The translations under genes and the position numbers were made by a program. Positions 35,584 through 48,318 of a stretch of 64,000 nt of DNA are shown here, piece after piece. Numbering within the stretch: the stretch's first letter is position 1; each line of letters begins with the position of its first letter. The notes below the pieces were generated by a model. The model did not search any database. It had not been told where the DNA came from and worked only from the letters and a program-made list of their open reading frames with translations. Source of the DNA: Ailanthus altissimus (taxonomy: Eukaryota > Streptophyta > Magnoliopsida > Sapindales > Simaroubaceae); contig OX327690.1 of the NCBI GenBank assembly GCA_946807835.1, positions 18,386,501-18,450,500 of the forward strand. The letters run 5' to 3'.

Positions 35584-38500
35584 CTATGATTTAACCACAG
35601 AAACCTGCATCTTTTGCAGTAGTTCAATTACAGTAGGTAAAGAATTCTGTCCTTCCATAATCTTTTCTGCAGCAGGTCCCGTTTCGTGAACAAATTTGAC
35701 CGATTCTGACAATCGATTGAGAAGGTTCATCAACGCAATCACTTCATTCCGTTGCAGCTGCAGCTGAAGATCAACACAAACAAACTTTAACACAACATAA
35801 AACAACAGAAGTTACAAGTTGAAATTTATTTTGATAAGTTCCCTACAATAGTAGCTAATGGATACATTATGCAGTTGTCACCTGCAGAACAAAAAATAAC
35901 TCTTTGCTTTATTTGAAACCAATCAGTATTTCAATATTGATCTTTAGACCAAGTAACTTGGATGGCCATGTGTAATACAAGGGGATTAAGGCAACTTTCC
36001 CATTTCAAACAGTTGCCGCACTGAAGTTGTACTCGTCACGCCTCTGTGACCAATAACACATGCTTTCATAATTGAAAATAGTATTGATGTGAGAACACCC
36101 TCTCTTCACATGTCTTATGCATAGGGTTCCAGCAAAATAGGCATAATGAAGAGAAACATGCATGGAGGGCTGGTTAAATGCAGTAGTTTGAGGTCAAAAT
36201 TGTGCCTAGAAAACAGGCATAAAAAGGTGGGATTTTATATGCAGATCAAATCTTGCCTCTGAAACTTGACCGTTGTTTCACTTGGTACGGACCTCTTTGC
36301 TATTATACAAGTACAGGAGGTATCCAGCAAAGCATAGCCATATCAAGAAGAGTTTATTGTGAAAAGCATATTCCTTTCGCTATCATGCATTATCTAAAAC
36401 ATGGTCATCCAGCAAAAGAGATTAGAATGTGAAAGTGTATAAGTCTTCCATAGGAAAAGATACTTACAGTCTGACCCAGGTGGTCCTGACTGTTAACAGA
36501 GAAGAGGATTTTCAATGCAGTACCAAGACCAAGAACCTGAAGCTTCCCCCAAAGTCGACACTTCTCACAACCTACACAATCCATCAATGCACTGCAACGC
36601 AAATGGCCAAAAAAGATAAAAAGGTTATGTTATTGCCAGAAGGACAAAGATGGTGCAGCAGCCATCAATTCATAACAAGCACAGTATAAAAATCAGAGAA
36701 GAAAACTATATTAGCAGTTAAAAAGAGAAGATTATCCAAGTCCACACTTTTTATATGTAGCAGCAAAACAAAAATTTGGCCTTCTGGGATTCCATTGGCA
36801 AATGATTATATTGTTAAAAATGAATTCTTACTATCTGAACATGCTAGCACAAAGCCATTTAACCAATCTGGTTTTTTCATAAAAAAGGTAAAAATGAACA
36901 ATCATTAGTGTAAAAGGATTTGAGTATAACCTAATGTTTTTAAATTGTCCCTGAATTTTCTGTTTCAGTTCAGGTCCCCTTTGGCCCTTCCATAACTTAG
37001 CCTCATCAAATGGGACTGGGCATGCAGCTTGCAATTGTGGATTATAGAGAAGCTGTCTCACTAAGGACTGTGTCTTCAGGTCCTCAGTGGGGTTGCCAGT
37101 TTCATACTCAGCCTGTTCCAAGTATTCTGCAGCCTAACATGCATTCGGAAAGATAGCAAAATCAGACTTAAATCTTATCTTTGAAGAAATAGAGAAATCC
37201 CATCAATTTCACATTTAACAAAAACAACCAAGGACTGGACATTTTAACTGCATATTCATTCAACATGCATTCTGTAAACAAAATTTGAGTCATTACTTAA
37301 TGTTGATTCTCACCTTTGTCACAGCTCGGAGAACAAAGAGGAATGTGAAGTACAAATTTCTGACACGATCTGGATATCTTAAAACTCGATCATACATCAA
37401 TGTGAGATTTTGACCCCACTGGAATTCAAAAAGGAAAGAGCACAAAACACAGTTAGACCCCTTAAATTACCTCTAGGCATATTTATAATTTATATGGTAC
37501 AAAGGGCAACATGTTGGCTTCCATACGTAATGAATTCATTGGCCAGAGTTTAGGCTTCTTAATATGAAACCTTATGAGCTGCATTACAAATTTTTATAAC
37601 AGGAACAGTCTAAACAATTCAGGTGGAACAGATTCAGAATGGAAAACAGAACTAAATCAAGATGAAAATACAAAGACACCCTATATTGATACAAATAATT
37701 TTGAGGTTTAAGACTTTAAAAAAGGTGACTATTAACTTTCGACTCCTAAAAAATTAGTGGAAGAAATGTATTGAAATCCATACCAAGTTGCTAGCTTCAT
37801 CAAGAAGATAATCAGCATCTATATGGACTGAAATAGAGGAGTGAAGACCAGATATCAATTTGTACAATATTCTTTCTTCTTGGCATAACTCTTCTGATGG
37901 ATCTGCAGTCCAGGTGGAAAATGAACAGATTGTAAAAACAAGGATGGATAACTAAATCAAAACCTTCTAGTCCTAGTAGATGAGCAATGTAAGATTCAAA
38001 AGAGCCTTAATAAACATGAAATGGCAGAAACATGAGACTCAACGGTAAACCAGTTGGTAGGCATGACAAAGTACAAATGCATAGAATATAAAATTGAAAC
38101 CGCAGCAAATATTTACAAGTAACTCTAAAAAAAATACTGAGAAGTTTGAAAAGGAGGTGATCATATCATTTGACATTTTAGTACACATGAGATAGGCATT
38201 CAAAGAGTAGAAGCAAGTTCAAAGAAGCAAAAAACAATCACATATCCAAAACAAGGATGCCACAGCTTATCATCAAATAATGACAATTTTGGCTTCATAA
38301 AGAATTTCGAGATGCATGCATAGAGAGAGAGAGAGAGAGAGAGAGAACTCACATTTTGGACAGTTTTCTGAGTAAATAGCATCCCATATCCTTCTAGCTG
38401 ATGGACCTGTGTATCCAGTATAGCGTTCAGGGTTCAGTTGGAGATTTACATATGTCATCTCCGCTGCAAAAAGAAATGCATTATCAGTGGCTACATCTAT

Positions 38501-41500
38501 TTTCAATATTAGAGTTAGATGAACAACATAATATTTGATATGGAGAGATAAATTGACAGAAAGGAACAACTATTAACTTAGACAGTCTGAATAAAGTGTT
38601 ACCATATCTAACATTGCCTATACAGCAATAGCCTGTATCTCAGTTGTGGTATTAATATTTGTATGTTGGTAAAGGCTGATCAGGAGCAGGCTTAAAATGA
38701 AACAAATTCATAATAATGACTATTCAATGAAAAATTAAATATGAAATATGCTGGCTTGTGCTTGAATAAAAATAATACTAACCATTGTCAGTTTCATCAT
38801 CATGTGTCCATGGGTTGTCAGTTTCTGTCCAGCCTCTAAAAGCTTTACTGTCCAGAGTGCGATCCACAGCAGCCTGTGGCTTTCCCTCTTGACAAACAAG
38901 GTCATCTGATGGAAGGCCACGTCTGAAGGGCTTCTTAAATGTTTCAGGAAATTCGCTTTCAGGGCATTCACAAACACTGCAGTCCCTCAAATGGCACATA
39001 CCGTCATCAGGCCAGAAAGGGCAGTCACACCACAACTTAACCTACCCCAAGGATAGACCAGGCAAGCTTAATAAATATTACTTGCCAGTGTTCCAAGCTA
39101 AGTAACAACACAAAATTGAAAGACTAAAATTCATAAAGAAACAATAAGGAATCTGAAGTACTTTAATCCTGCATTTTTGAGATACTAATTTCACCTATTC
39201 AAGCATTGAATAAGCATCCGGGTGGATTAACATAATTTTGGCAATGATTTTGGAATCTGTCACTGAACAAGAAATTCTTGATATATTCAATTCAAAAACT
39301 TGGCAAAAAAACTCATTCATTTCAACAGCATTTTGGCATCAATAATTAGCCAAATTTGTTGTACAGAATCATAAGCTAACCTTGAAATATCGGAAAAAAG
39401 GTGTTCTAACAAGCTGCTGTAGTAAAGGATGCAACACTTTCTCATTAAGCTCATTTACAGTCTCGTAATCACAGCAACAATCCTCCACTACACCGCTGTA
39501 CTTGTGTTTCTCCTGCACAAATGTAACAATTTAAAACAGATAAAATCAAAATTCAAACGCAATTCCTTGTTCAATCAAACGAACAAGAAGTCAATACTTA
39601 GTCATGTAATGTGATTTTCCAAGGTAACAGAATCATAAAATGTGTATTGCAGCAGCAACTAAAGTTGAAAGTTATGCAAAAGAACGCGAAAGCAAAATCA
39701 CAATCGACATTTTTCTTCTCATTCCTGTTTAGAAAGCAATACCTGACCACAAACTGATGTTGGCCTCATTGCAGAGTAGTATGATCCATGACCCATTCAA
39801 CCAAACCCTTCAAGATGAGGAAAGGAGCATTTATCAACATTTAAGAAATCTTATTTATGCTGAAGAAAGCATTGTCAGACAAAAATCCAGAATCAGATGG
39901 ATTCAAATGGGGGATTCAAACACCAGCTACTTTCATAAGTCAGTTAAGCAGAGAAGAGCTCGGAATAGAATCATTACAATTGAAAACCCCAATGGGGAAA
40001 TTGTTGAAGACCCCAAGGTTGTGAAAGAAGCCATTGTCCGATACTACAAAGATTTGTTGGGTACCCCCATCTCCTATAGGGCGTCAATACAAAAGAGAAT
40101 CATGGACGCGGGCCCTAAACTGAAGGAAGATGATAGAGACATGTTGAATGCCCCTGTCACAGAACAAGAAGTCAGAAGTGCTATCTTCAGCATCAATGGT
40201 GATAAAGCCCCAGGGCCGGATGGTTATAACAGTTACTTCTTTCAAAAATGCTGGCACATAATAGGAAAGGAGGTTACTGCAGCTGTGCAACATTTTTTCT
40301 CCTCAGGTCAGTTCTACAACCCCATAAATGCCACGACCATTTCCCTTGTGCCTAAGGTTCATAATCCTCATTGCTTGGGGGACTATAGACCAATTGCATG
40401 TTGTACTGTCCTCTACAAATGCATCACCAAAATAATAACGTGCAGACTGAGAAGAGTGGTGAGCTACCTGGTTAGCTCTAGTCAATCAGCATTTATTCCT
40501 AACAGGCAGATATCAGATAATGTTTTACTAGCTCATGAGCTCATGAGGGGTTATGAGCGCAACAGCGGGAGCCCTAGGTGTGCTCTTAAAATTGATCTCC
40601 GCAAAGCCTACGATTCGGTATCCTGGGATTTCCTAGAAGAGGTATTAATGGGGCTGAATTTCCCTTATCACTTTATCTACATCATCATGAAGTGTGTCAG
40701 AACAAGCACGTACTCAGTCATGGTAAATGGTAGATTAGAAGGCTTTTTTCCGGGGAAGAAAGGTTTGAGGCAGGGGGATCCCATGTCCCCTTTGCTTTTT
40801 GTTGTGGCCATGGAATATCTTAGTAGGAGCTTAAGTTGTATTCCTCAGAACCAGTTTATATATCACAAGGGGTGCAACAGGCTGAAACTAAACCACTTGA
40901 TGTTCGCAGATGACTTATTATTGTTCTCTAGTGGGGATGTCAGGTCAGTAGGCCACTTTAAGCAAGTGCTTGATGATTTCTCAATGGTCTCTGGGCTGCA
41001 CCTAAATGCTGGCAAGAGCTTCATCTTCTTTGGGAATGTGCCTCAACCTACCAAGGAGACAATCCTTCAAGTGACTAAGTTCCAGCAAGGTGCGTTGCCT
41101 ATCAAATACTTAGGGATCCCCTTAATCTCTGGGGCACTAAAGAGAGTCCACTGTCAGGAGCTTATTAATAGGATATCTGCTAGAATCTCAAGCTGGACTG
41201 TGAAATATCTGAGTTATGCGGGGCGGTTGCAATTAATAAAATCAGTCATAATGAGCATGCATGTATACTGGAGTTCTATGTTCATCTTGCCTAAATCAGT
41301 CACCAAAGAAATTGAAAGCAAATGTCGTAATTTCTTATGGCATGGAAGTAACCAGCAGGGGAAGAAAGGTTCAGTGGGCTGGAATGAGGTATGCAAAGGT
41401 AAAAATGAAGGAGGCTTTGGCATTAAATCTATAAGCTTGTGGAATTCAGCGGCAATCACTAAACACATCTGGGAGCTGGTTGCTGTGAAAGCTTCATTGT

Positions 41501-42735
41501 GGGCAAAATGGGTAACTGATAACAACTGCGGAGGCTAAGCTTTTGGGGTATCACAAAGCCAATGGATGGTAGTTGGACGTGGAGGAAGATTCTGGGGTTG
41601 AGAAGTCAGATAAAACAATTGTTCTCCTATGAATTGGGAAACGGCAAGTCCTTCCAATTTTGGTGGGATCCATGGCTGGGTGGAGAATCAGTAGTTAATA
41701 AATTTCCACACATGGAAATCTCCGATGCGGATATTCCTCGGGATGCTAAGGTTAATGACCTATGGCAGCATGGTCATTGGAACCTTCCTGACCCGTTGGA
41801 CGAGTACACTTCTCAGGTATGGGACTATCTTCGCAAAAATGTTTCAATTTCTGAAAGGGAAGATAGAATCTCATTCACCGCTAGTTCCAATGCAAAGTTT
41901 TCTGTTGCAAGTACTTGGAGATGTCTTAAGAATAATGAGGCTAAGGTGGGATGGTGTAAACTGATATGGGGAACACAACATATACCTAGTCACAGCTTCA
42001 TTGCTTGGTTAGCTTTGAAAAATAGATTATCTACCAAAGAGAGACTTAAAAAATGGGGGGTTATTCCATCAGATGATTGCCCTCTTTGTGGTAATGACAA
42101 GGAAACAATCACACACTTATTTTTCCAATGCAACTTTTGTAGTGAAATTTGGCACAAGGTACTAAGGGCGTGCCAACTCAATCAGTGCCCGAACAGATGG
42201 CAACGAGTAATCTCCTTCTTTTGCAGAAAATCAAAAGGCAAATCTACCCTCAGTAAGATCAGAAGAGTATCGTTCTGCGCTACAATCTACTTTATTTGGA
42301 GAGAACGGAATCTGAAGGTCTTCCAACAGAAAACTCCTTCTACAAGCGAAGTCTACCAAAAGATTAAGAATGTTACTTGGCTTAAATGTATAAGTACTGT
42401 AAATGGCCAAGGGATTGACCACTTAACAGCTGGGTGGTAACGGTAGTTAACCTCTATGAGTTGTACTGTCTTTCTTTTTCTTTTATTGAGTTTGCTTTGT
42501 AATACCTGCTAGATTTAGCATTTATATAAATTCTTACTTACCAAAAAAAAAAAAGCAATACCTGACCACAGTGACAGCTCTTATTGCTTGCTTCATGTGG
42601 AGAGAAATTTGGTGATTTCGTAGCGTAAGCAACGGCTACAGCAATCAAAACGGCGATTACAGCGCCAAGTAACAGCCTCCATCGCGTTTTGCCGCTTGTC
42701 TTTTTATTATACTTTTCAGCCTTTGATTCCACCAT
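35584..42735 (-). CDS. ERO1: Endoplasmic reticulum oxidoreductin ERO1
   Basis: ERO1 is an FAD-dependent ER-membrane oxidase that re-oxidises protein disulfide isomerase and passes electrons to oxygen. Nine exons on -: 42735-42562, 39512-39381, 39041-38783, 38463-38353, 37902-37784, 37418-37314, 37133-36931, 36591-36468, 35763-35584. They join in phase to 468 aa, the usual plant length. Exon 1 encodes a basic start ([12 protein letters not shown]), then a membrane anchor ([18 protein letters not shown], residues 21-38), a type II arrangement. Cys-rich parts follow: [34 protein letters not shown] (shuttle-side cysteines). FAD-domain signatures are [27 protein letters not shown] and [15 protein letters not shown]. 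The catalytic motif [12 protein letters not shown] is in exon 8. All key motifs are present and no lesion was seen. Intron 1 is enlarged by a LINE. Confidence 0.95.
38322..38346. repeat. (GA)n microsatellite next to the ERO1 exon 4 splice donor
   Basis: A run of about 12 GA units. On the gene strand it is a CT-rich tract starting a few bases after the exon 4 donor (38352). Confidence 0.95.
39752..42554 (+). mobile_element. 5'-truncated L1-type LINE in ERO1 intron 1 (antisense to the gene)
   Basis: 2.8 kb ending in a 12-nt poly-A (42543-42554), flanked by a perfect 16-bp target duplication, gcaatacctgaccaca (39736-39751 and 42555-42570), extendable by aaa. Only the reverse-transcriptase half of ORF2 and the 3' end are present; the endonuclease and ORF1 are missing, as usual for target-primed insertion that stopped early. 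The perfect duplication and long open frames indicate a fairly recent insertion. Confidence 0.95.
39757..42440 (+). pseudogene. LINE ORF2 fragment: reverse transcriptase and zf-RVT domain, one frameshift
   Basis: The first frame (39757-41538, 593 codons) holds the reverse transcriptase: [16 protein letters not shown], then [69 protein letters not shown] and the catalytic [13 protein letters not shown]. These are the standard RT blocks of plant L1-clade LINEs. A frame change near 41536-41560 moves to a second frame (41562-42440, 292 codons) with the RT zinc-binding region ([42 protein letters not shown]). The N-terminal endonuclease is missing, so no functional ORF2 is made. Confidence 0.95.
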
Positions 42736-43379
42736 TACAATGCCAAATAAAATCAATAGCTACAATTTTTCCAAAACCCTAACCAAAACCACCTGTCTGT
42801 GTTTGGTTTCAGAGAAAAAGAAAGCAACGAAAAAAAAAAAAGTTAGTATTACAATTTCCTCTGCGTGCTGCGTTATTGATCAGTTATTAATTGTTAGATT
42901 GAGTAAAACAGAGGTGATAGATTGGTTAAAATAAAATGTTTATACAAAAATTAAAGAAAATCTAGAATGAAAACGATGGGCGTCGAGCGTTTGATCGCCG
43001 ATGGTTTTTTTTTTTTTTTTTTTGGTTTCTTGGTCTTTTTATTTGAATTCAAACGAAACCGATTAAACAATGGGCAAGAATCAAATTACTAGAAAATCAG
43101 GGGACGCCCACAAGAAACCATTAGAAGTTGGGCTCGCCCTATTGTTTATTGGGCTCATATTTAGGCTTTCTCTAGATTTTTGGCGGGCTTAAATACAATT
43201 GGGTTTCACGGATATAAACTAACTTAAATATGGTCAAATGTGGTCTACTAAGGATTTGCTTCCTATGTCTTTTTCATTTAAAACTTTTTCTATCTAATAA
43301 TTTAATTTTATATATAAAAAAACAGTTGTTTTCTTGGCAATCAATTGTTCATTTTTAGCATAATTTGTAAAGTAGCAGT
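42736..43379. other. Upstream region of ERO1
   Basis: The 5' UTR and promoter of the minus-strand ERO1 gene should lie here. It contains an A-run (42830-42841) and a T-run of about 20 (43004-43023). I see no clear TATA box. Confidence 0.4.
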
Positions 43380-44369
43380 TAGGGGTGGGTAGAATTCTCG
43401 TACTCTGACCAACTTAGACCGATTTATCCTAAAATTTTCAGGTCGATACAGGTTTAGAAATTAGATTTGGAACCGATCGAAACACATTTGAGTATTTCAA
43501 TTAGGTCCGATTGGGTTTGGAAAATTTTGAATCGATTCGAGAATTTCTCAAACCAAAAAAAAAAATTGAGACCTTTTTTTTAAAAAATAAAGAGAAAAAA
43601 ATATAATATTATAAAATTTAGAATTAGAATTATAAAATTTAATAGATTTAGAATTGAAATTAAAATTATAAAATTTAACAGATTTAGAATTGAAATTGAA
43701 ATTATAACATATATAGTTTTGGAATTGGAGTTATAAAAATTTAAATTTTTTTTGTAAACTTAATCATTTATCATTTTGATCTTTTATCACATCATGTGCA
43801 TTGAAGAGTTTATTACTATCCTAAAGTTATAATTTAATTTAATATTAAAAGATATATTTTAATTTAATCAAAATTTTAATTTAATTCAATTATGATTTAA
43901 GAGAGAATAGGAGAATTAGAAAGAGCTTACAGTTATTCAATTAATTCAATTAACTCAATAAAAGAAGTTCATATATTTTTTCAAAATAAAACTCTATTAA
44001 ATATCTCAAAAAAATATTTTAAAAATAAAATAGAACTCAAACACAAAATATATATATATCAAGTCCAATTAAAACCTAATCTTATATTTTAAAAAAAAAG
44101 AAGAAAAAAAACCCAATTAAATCCCAAAACACAAACATACAAAAAGAATTCAAAAAGGCCCACAAAAAATCTAGCCCAACTTTTAAGCTAGCCCAATAGA
44201 GAGAGAAATCCGGCCCAATATGTCAAAAAATTCTCCAAATTAATTCCTAACCCAACCTATTCCAACTCGAAAGTTATCCTAATTGAGACAACTTTCTCTA
44301 TCCCGGTAGGAACACGGGTAAAGTCAGGTTGTCCTAAACCTGACTCAAACTCAAACACACCCACCTCTA
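43380..44369. mobile_element. Non-autonomous hAT-type element upstream of ERO1
   Basis: 990 bp with short inverted ends (TAGGGGTGGGT on the left; the right end reverse-complemented reads TAGAGGTGGGT, 10 of 11 alike). Flanked by an 8-bp target duplication with one mismatch, gtagcagt (43372-43379) and gtagcaat (44370-44377), the hAT size. The interior is AT-rich and holds no transposase. It lies about 650 bp upstream of the ERO1 start. Confidence 0.7.
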
Positions 44370-44399
44370 GTAGCAATAGATAAATTTGTAGGTTTATAC

Positions 44400-44853
44400 T
44401 ATAAGATAATAAATGAAGTAAATTTTATAATTGTTGAGGCAAATCTAAAAAATCGTAAGGTAGTAGAATTTTGTTTGTTGCAGTGATTTTGTGGTGACGT
44501 GGCAAAGTATAAAAATAATAAGGTTTAGGCTCAAATATTGGATCTTGACCTCTTCACTCATGTGAATTCAAGAATAAGGCCATTATGCTTCTGAAGAGCT
44601 TTTAAAATCCAAGAGACTTGGTGTTCTTAAATTGCTTTGGCGATCTTGAGTGAAAATATCTTTTTTTTTTTTTGGATAACCAAGACTTTACACTATGAGA
44701 AATGTGAGAGTTGGACTTATACAATAAATTATAGAGAAATGTTAATGATGGAGAGTGTTTAAGGACTGTTATGGATGTAGATATATTTGAAGTATTTTAT
44801 GTGTAATACAAAGTTAGGGTTTCAGGCTTTAAAAAACCTTAATTTTGTAGGTT
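44400..44853 (+). repeat. Repeat family D, copy 1, left part
   Basis: Shares blocks with 55790-56830 and 62435-63450: gttgcagtgattt, atattggatcttgacctcttcac, ataaggccattatgcttctgaagagc, ccaagagacttgg. Its continuation lies beyond the Copia insertion, at 54610. Confidence 0.7.
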
Positions 44854-44858
44854 ATAGG

Positions 44859-47341
44859 TGTTGGGTGTTGTATTATCAAGTGTGTGATAATTCGAGTGTA
44901 TACGTAATTTTAAAAATTACTATATGCGCAGCGGAAGCATGTTACAAATATACACCATTTTTAACAATTTCAACATATATCACATATATGTATAAGTATA
45001 ACAATTATACAATTTATAAACTTGATGAACAATTGTATCCCATATATGAACAAGTATAACAATTATACAAAATATATATGATGAACAATATTGTACTAAA
45101 AACATAATGTAAAATACTCACCTAATAAAGGCAGCTTTACAAATTCTTCAAGTCCTTCAATAATCCATGTGAAGAGCTCACCTTAAAGTATATGTTGAAC
45201 AATTCTAGTCTATAACTTTTGGTGGGATTAAGCAGCTAGAATGGTAGCTTAGTGTTTAGAATTTTCAACACTTGTATTCAAACTCTTTTGAATACAATTT
45301 TTGTTTCATAAACATGAACATTATTTAGCCATCCATGGAAGAGGAGAGGAAGATGAAGTTTTCTCTTGTTCTTGTTAATAACTCCTTACTAACATAACAA
45401 GAATTATTTTTTTCTATTGTAATTTATAATTTTTCTAAGCATGTAGAAATTTGAAAAATAACTTCACCTTGTATTCTTTCAACTCTTTGAAAGGAAAATT
45501 GAGACCAAAAATGTCTCTCTCTTTCTCCATCTTGCTTGGCCAAATTCTTCTTCTTGCAAGAATGAATTCAATTCATTTGTTTTGCCAAAAATTCATTTTG
45601 TTTATTCAACACTTTGATTAAGCAAAAATAAACAAAATGGGTGTTGAATAAACAAAATGGAGTGCTCCATCAATTTTATTGTTGGTCTCCCATTTAGAAT
45701 TAATTAAACCAAGAACTAGAATAATGACCATCTAAATTAATTTTTACCTAACAATTATAATTACTTTAATTATAATGGGTAATTAAATGGCCAACATCTA
45801 AGCCCCTCATTGTATTAAAATACAATGCCATGATCTATATATATTATAATATTATCTAATAATATAATAATAATATATGATTTAATTATTCAAAACAATT
45901 TTGAATAATTACTTTTTACCTTACTAATTTTTACTACCATAGTTAAATGGTAAAAAGATAAAATCAAATCATGGAACAAATTTTGTCATTTGTCAATATT
46001 CTATTAATTAACAACCCTTGTTAATTAATTAATTGATGTACTTAACAATTAAGTCTTGACAAATGTACAATCTGAGGGATCCCTAAACAATCGTTCTCTT
46101 TTACTGAAATTTATTAGATCGAACTATTCAATCCAATCTGCTACCCCAGTGCGCAACGAGTACACTTCATATTGTGAGACTCTCTAGGTCCACACCTAAT
46201 TTGTCATATAGAGCTCCTCCATATGTCCGTGATCAATGTCTCACACACACGTTACGGATATTACAAATTAGCGTGTTAGACCATGCAAGTTGAGGTTATT
46301 ACATATTCGTATAATCCTTCCATCATTTATATCCTTAAAGAGCAGAGATATAGATCATCACCGTCAAATCTCTTATTTGCTCAACCATTAACTTATCTCC
46401 AGATTTATATTTCATTAAATAATATCCACAAACACTTTTGTGATATTGTTTATTCCTTCAGAATATCTTTTCCGAGGTATATGCTTGCAGCCACAAGTCT
46501 TTCTAAAATACAATCTCGGAGCATTAGGATATACAACCCACTCATATGAGATGACGGATCCCATATCTATGCACACCGGACTCCATGAGCATCAGACCAT
46601 ACCCAGCGACACCCAACGGTCAGACCGTGAAAGGTTTCTGACATGTGTGGAACCAAAGCATGGTGGATCACTCACAAGCCCACCGTGGCGCTCAGGTCAA
46701 AGAACCACAAATACTACTCAACTCGGAAGACCTTCCATTGACGGCTATATGAGATGTCTATTGGATGTCTTCATGAGTTTGTTCAATATCCAGTCCTTAC
46801 TGAATACCTGGATCTCTATACGAGCTTCCTACTAAGCTCATGGTTTTCTAAGACTAACCATCTGGACCATCCAGATATAGACATACACTAATCTATATTA
46901 ATAAGTTCCACCGATAGACCTGCATCATTAAAATTAGATCAGGAACATTACGTTCGAGAACATACTTGCATAATGACATTTTCTAACACCATCTGCAACT
47001 CATTGCAGCTATGTCATTACTAATATATTCTCAGGTCATTGTCCCATTCTAGACAAGGCTCTAACTCCTTAAATTTCTCTAATTCTTATAAACTTACTAA
47101 CTCTTAGTACCACTAACTCTTAGTGTTTATAACTATTAGCGTTGTTAACTTTTAGCCCTGGTCTAAACTCCTTTAGACCAGATTTGAACTCATTCAGATC
47201 ATACAATGTTTGAAACGTTTTAAGCATCTTACCATTTAATAATAAATAATATTAATGATTTTATTAGAAATAATAATTATATAAATACTATCACTATATA
47301 TTTATACAAAATGGGATGGCACTTAAGCACAAATTCCAACA
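44859..47341 (-). repeat. 3' LTR of the Copia element
   Basis: 2483 bp, TGTTGGGTGTTG to TTCCAACA, about 95% like the other LTR by eye. It has an extra roughly 20-bp tandem piece near 45635-45660 (aaacaaaatgg twice) that the right LTR lacks. The core at 46150-46900 is shared with the LTRs at 13084, 17511 and 57837. Confidence 0.92.
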
Positions 47342-47355
47342 ACTCCTACTTGCTC
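47342..47355 (-). other. Polypurine tract of the Copia element
   Basis: On the element strand it reads GAGCAAGTAGGAGT directly before TGTTGG, like the CAAGTGGGAGATTG tract of plant Copia elements. Confidence 0.65.
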
Positions 47356-47419
47356 TAGTGCCATTCATGATGGTATTTCATATCCATTGACTCTACATGT
47401 TTCTCAAACACTTTTAAGA

Positions 47420-48283
47420 GTTAAGACTTTAGAAAGCGGGTCCGCTATAATTTGTAAGGACGTTTTCTTAGATTGTCTTATACATCTCTATTAGCTAAGA
47501 TATATTTAATTATATGGTATCTCGGCTTGAGCAATTACCTCATTAATGTTGCATTATAATGTGATAGGATTCATTGACCTTAGAACTTATTCTAAGCTCT
47601 GCAACTAACTTGAATATCCACAGAAATTCCTTTGCAAGCTTCTCAAGCTACAACAAATTCTATCTTTACAGTAGAATCAAATGTGGACATATAAAATTGC
47701 ACTTATGCTATAAGGTTTTGGTACCGTTGAGAAGAAGTACGTAATCAGATGTAGACTCTCTATCATCTGAATCAAATTAGAAGTCTGATTATACATATCC
47801 TCTCATTTGTAAGCAACTTTCTCCATAAATTGGAAACTTATCTTTCATACCTCTTAGGTATAACTTGGATATGTTTCATGACCATACAATAGTTGTTACC
47901 TAGATTAAACTGATGCTTGCTCATAACACTTACAGCCATCATAATATAGGTCTCATACATAACATGGTATACATCAAGCTACCTTTAGTCGATGTATATT
48001 AAATGTTAGACACTCTAACCTTTTCATTTTCTTCTTGAGAACACTTTCTCTCAGAAAGATGAACTCCATGTCTGAAATATACATTAACTATTTCACAGTT
48101 ATTAAAAATGTACATTTTCAAGACTTAGTCTATGTATGGAGATTTGGAGAGTCCTATCTACTTCTTAATTCTATCTGTATAACGACTTATATCCAGTATA
48201 CAGGAAGCATCTACCAAATCTTTTATGAAGATGTTCTCACTCAATTAACTCTTACTATTGTCTTTTCTCTGACAATGAGAATG

Positions 48284-48318
<35 letters not shown>

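Noticed and set aside
46440..46835. 131-codon open frame in the Copia LTR, with similar frames at 53894-54082, 18855-19076 and 58795-58992
   Set aside because: They follow the conserved LTR core but sit in different frames and strands in different copies, so nucleotide conservation, not protein, explains them.
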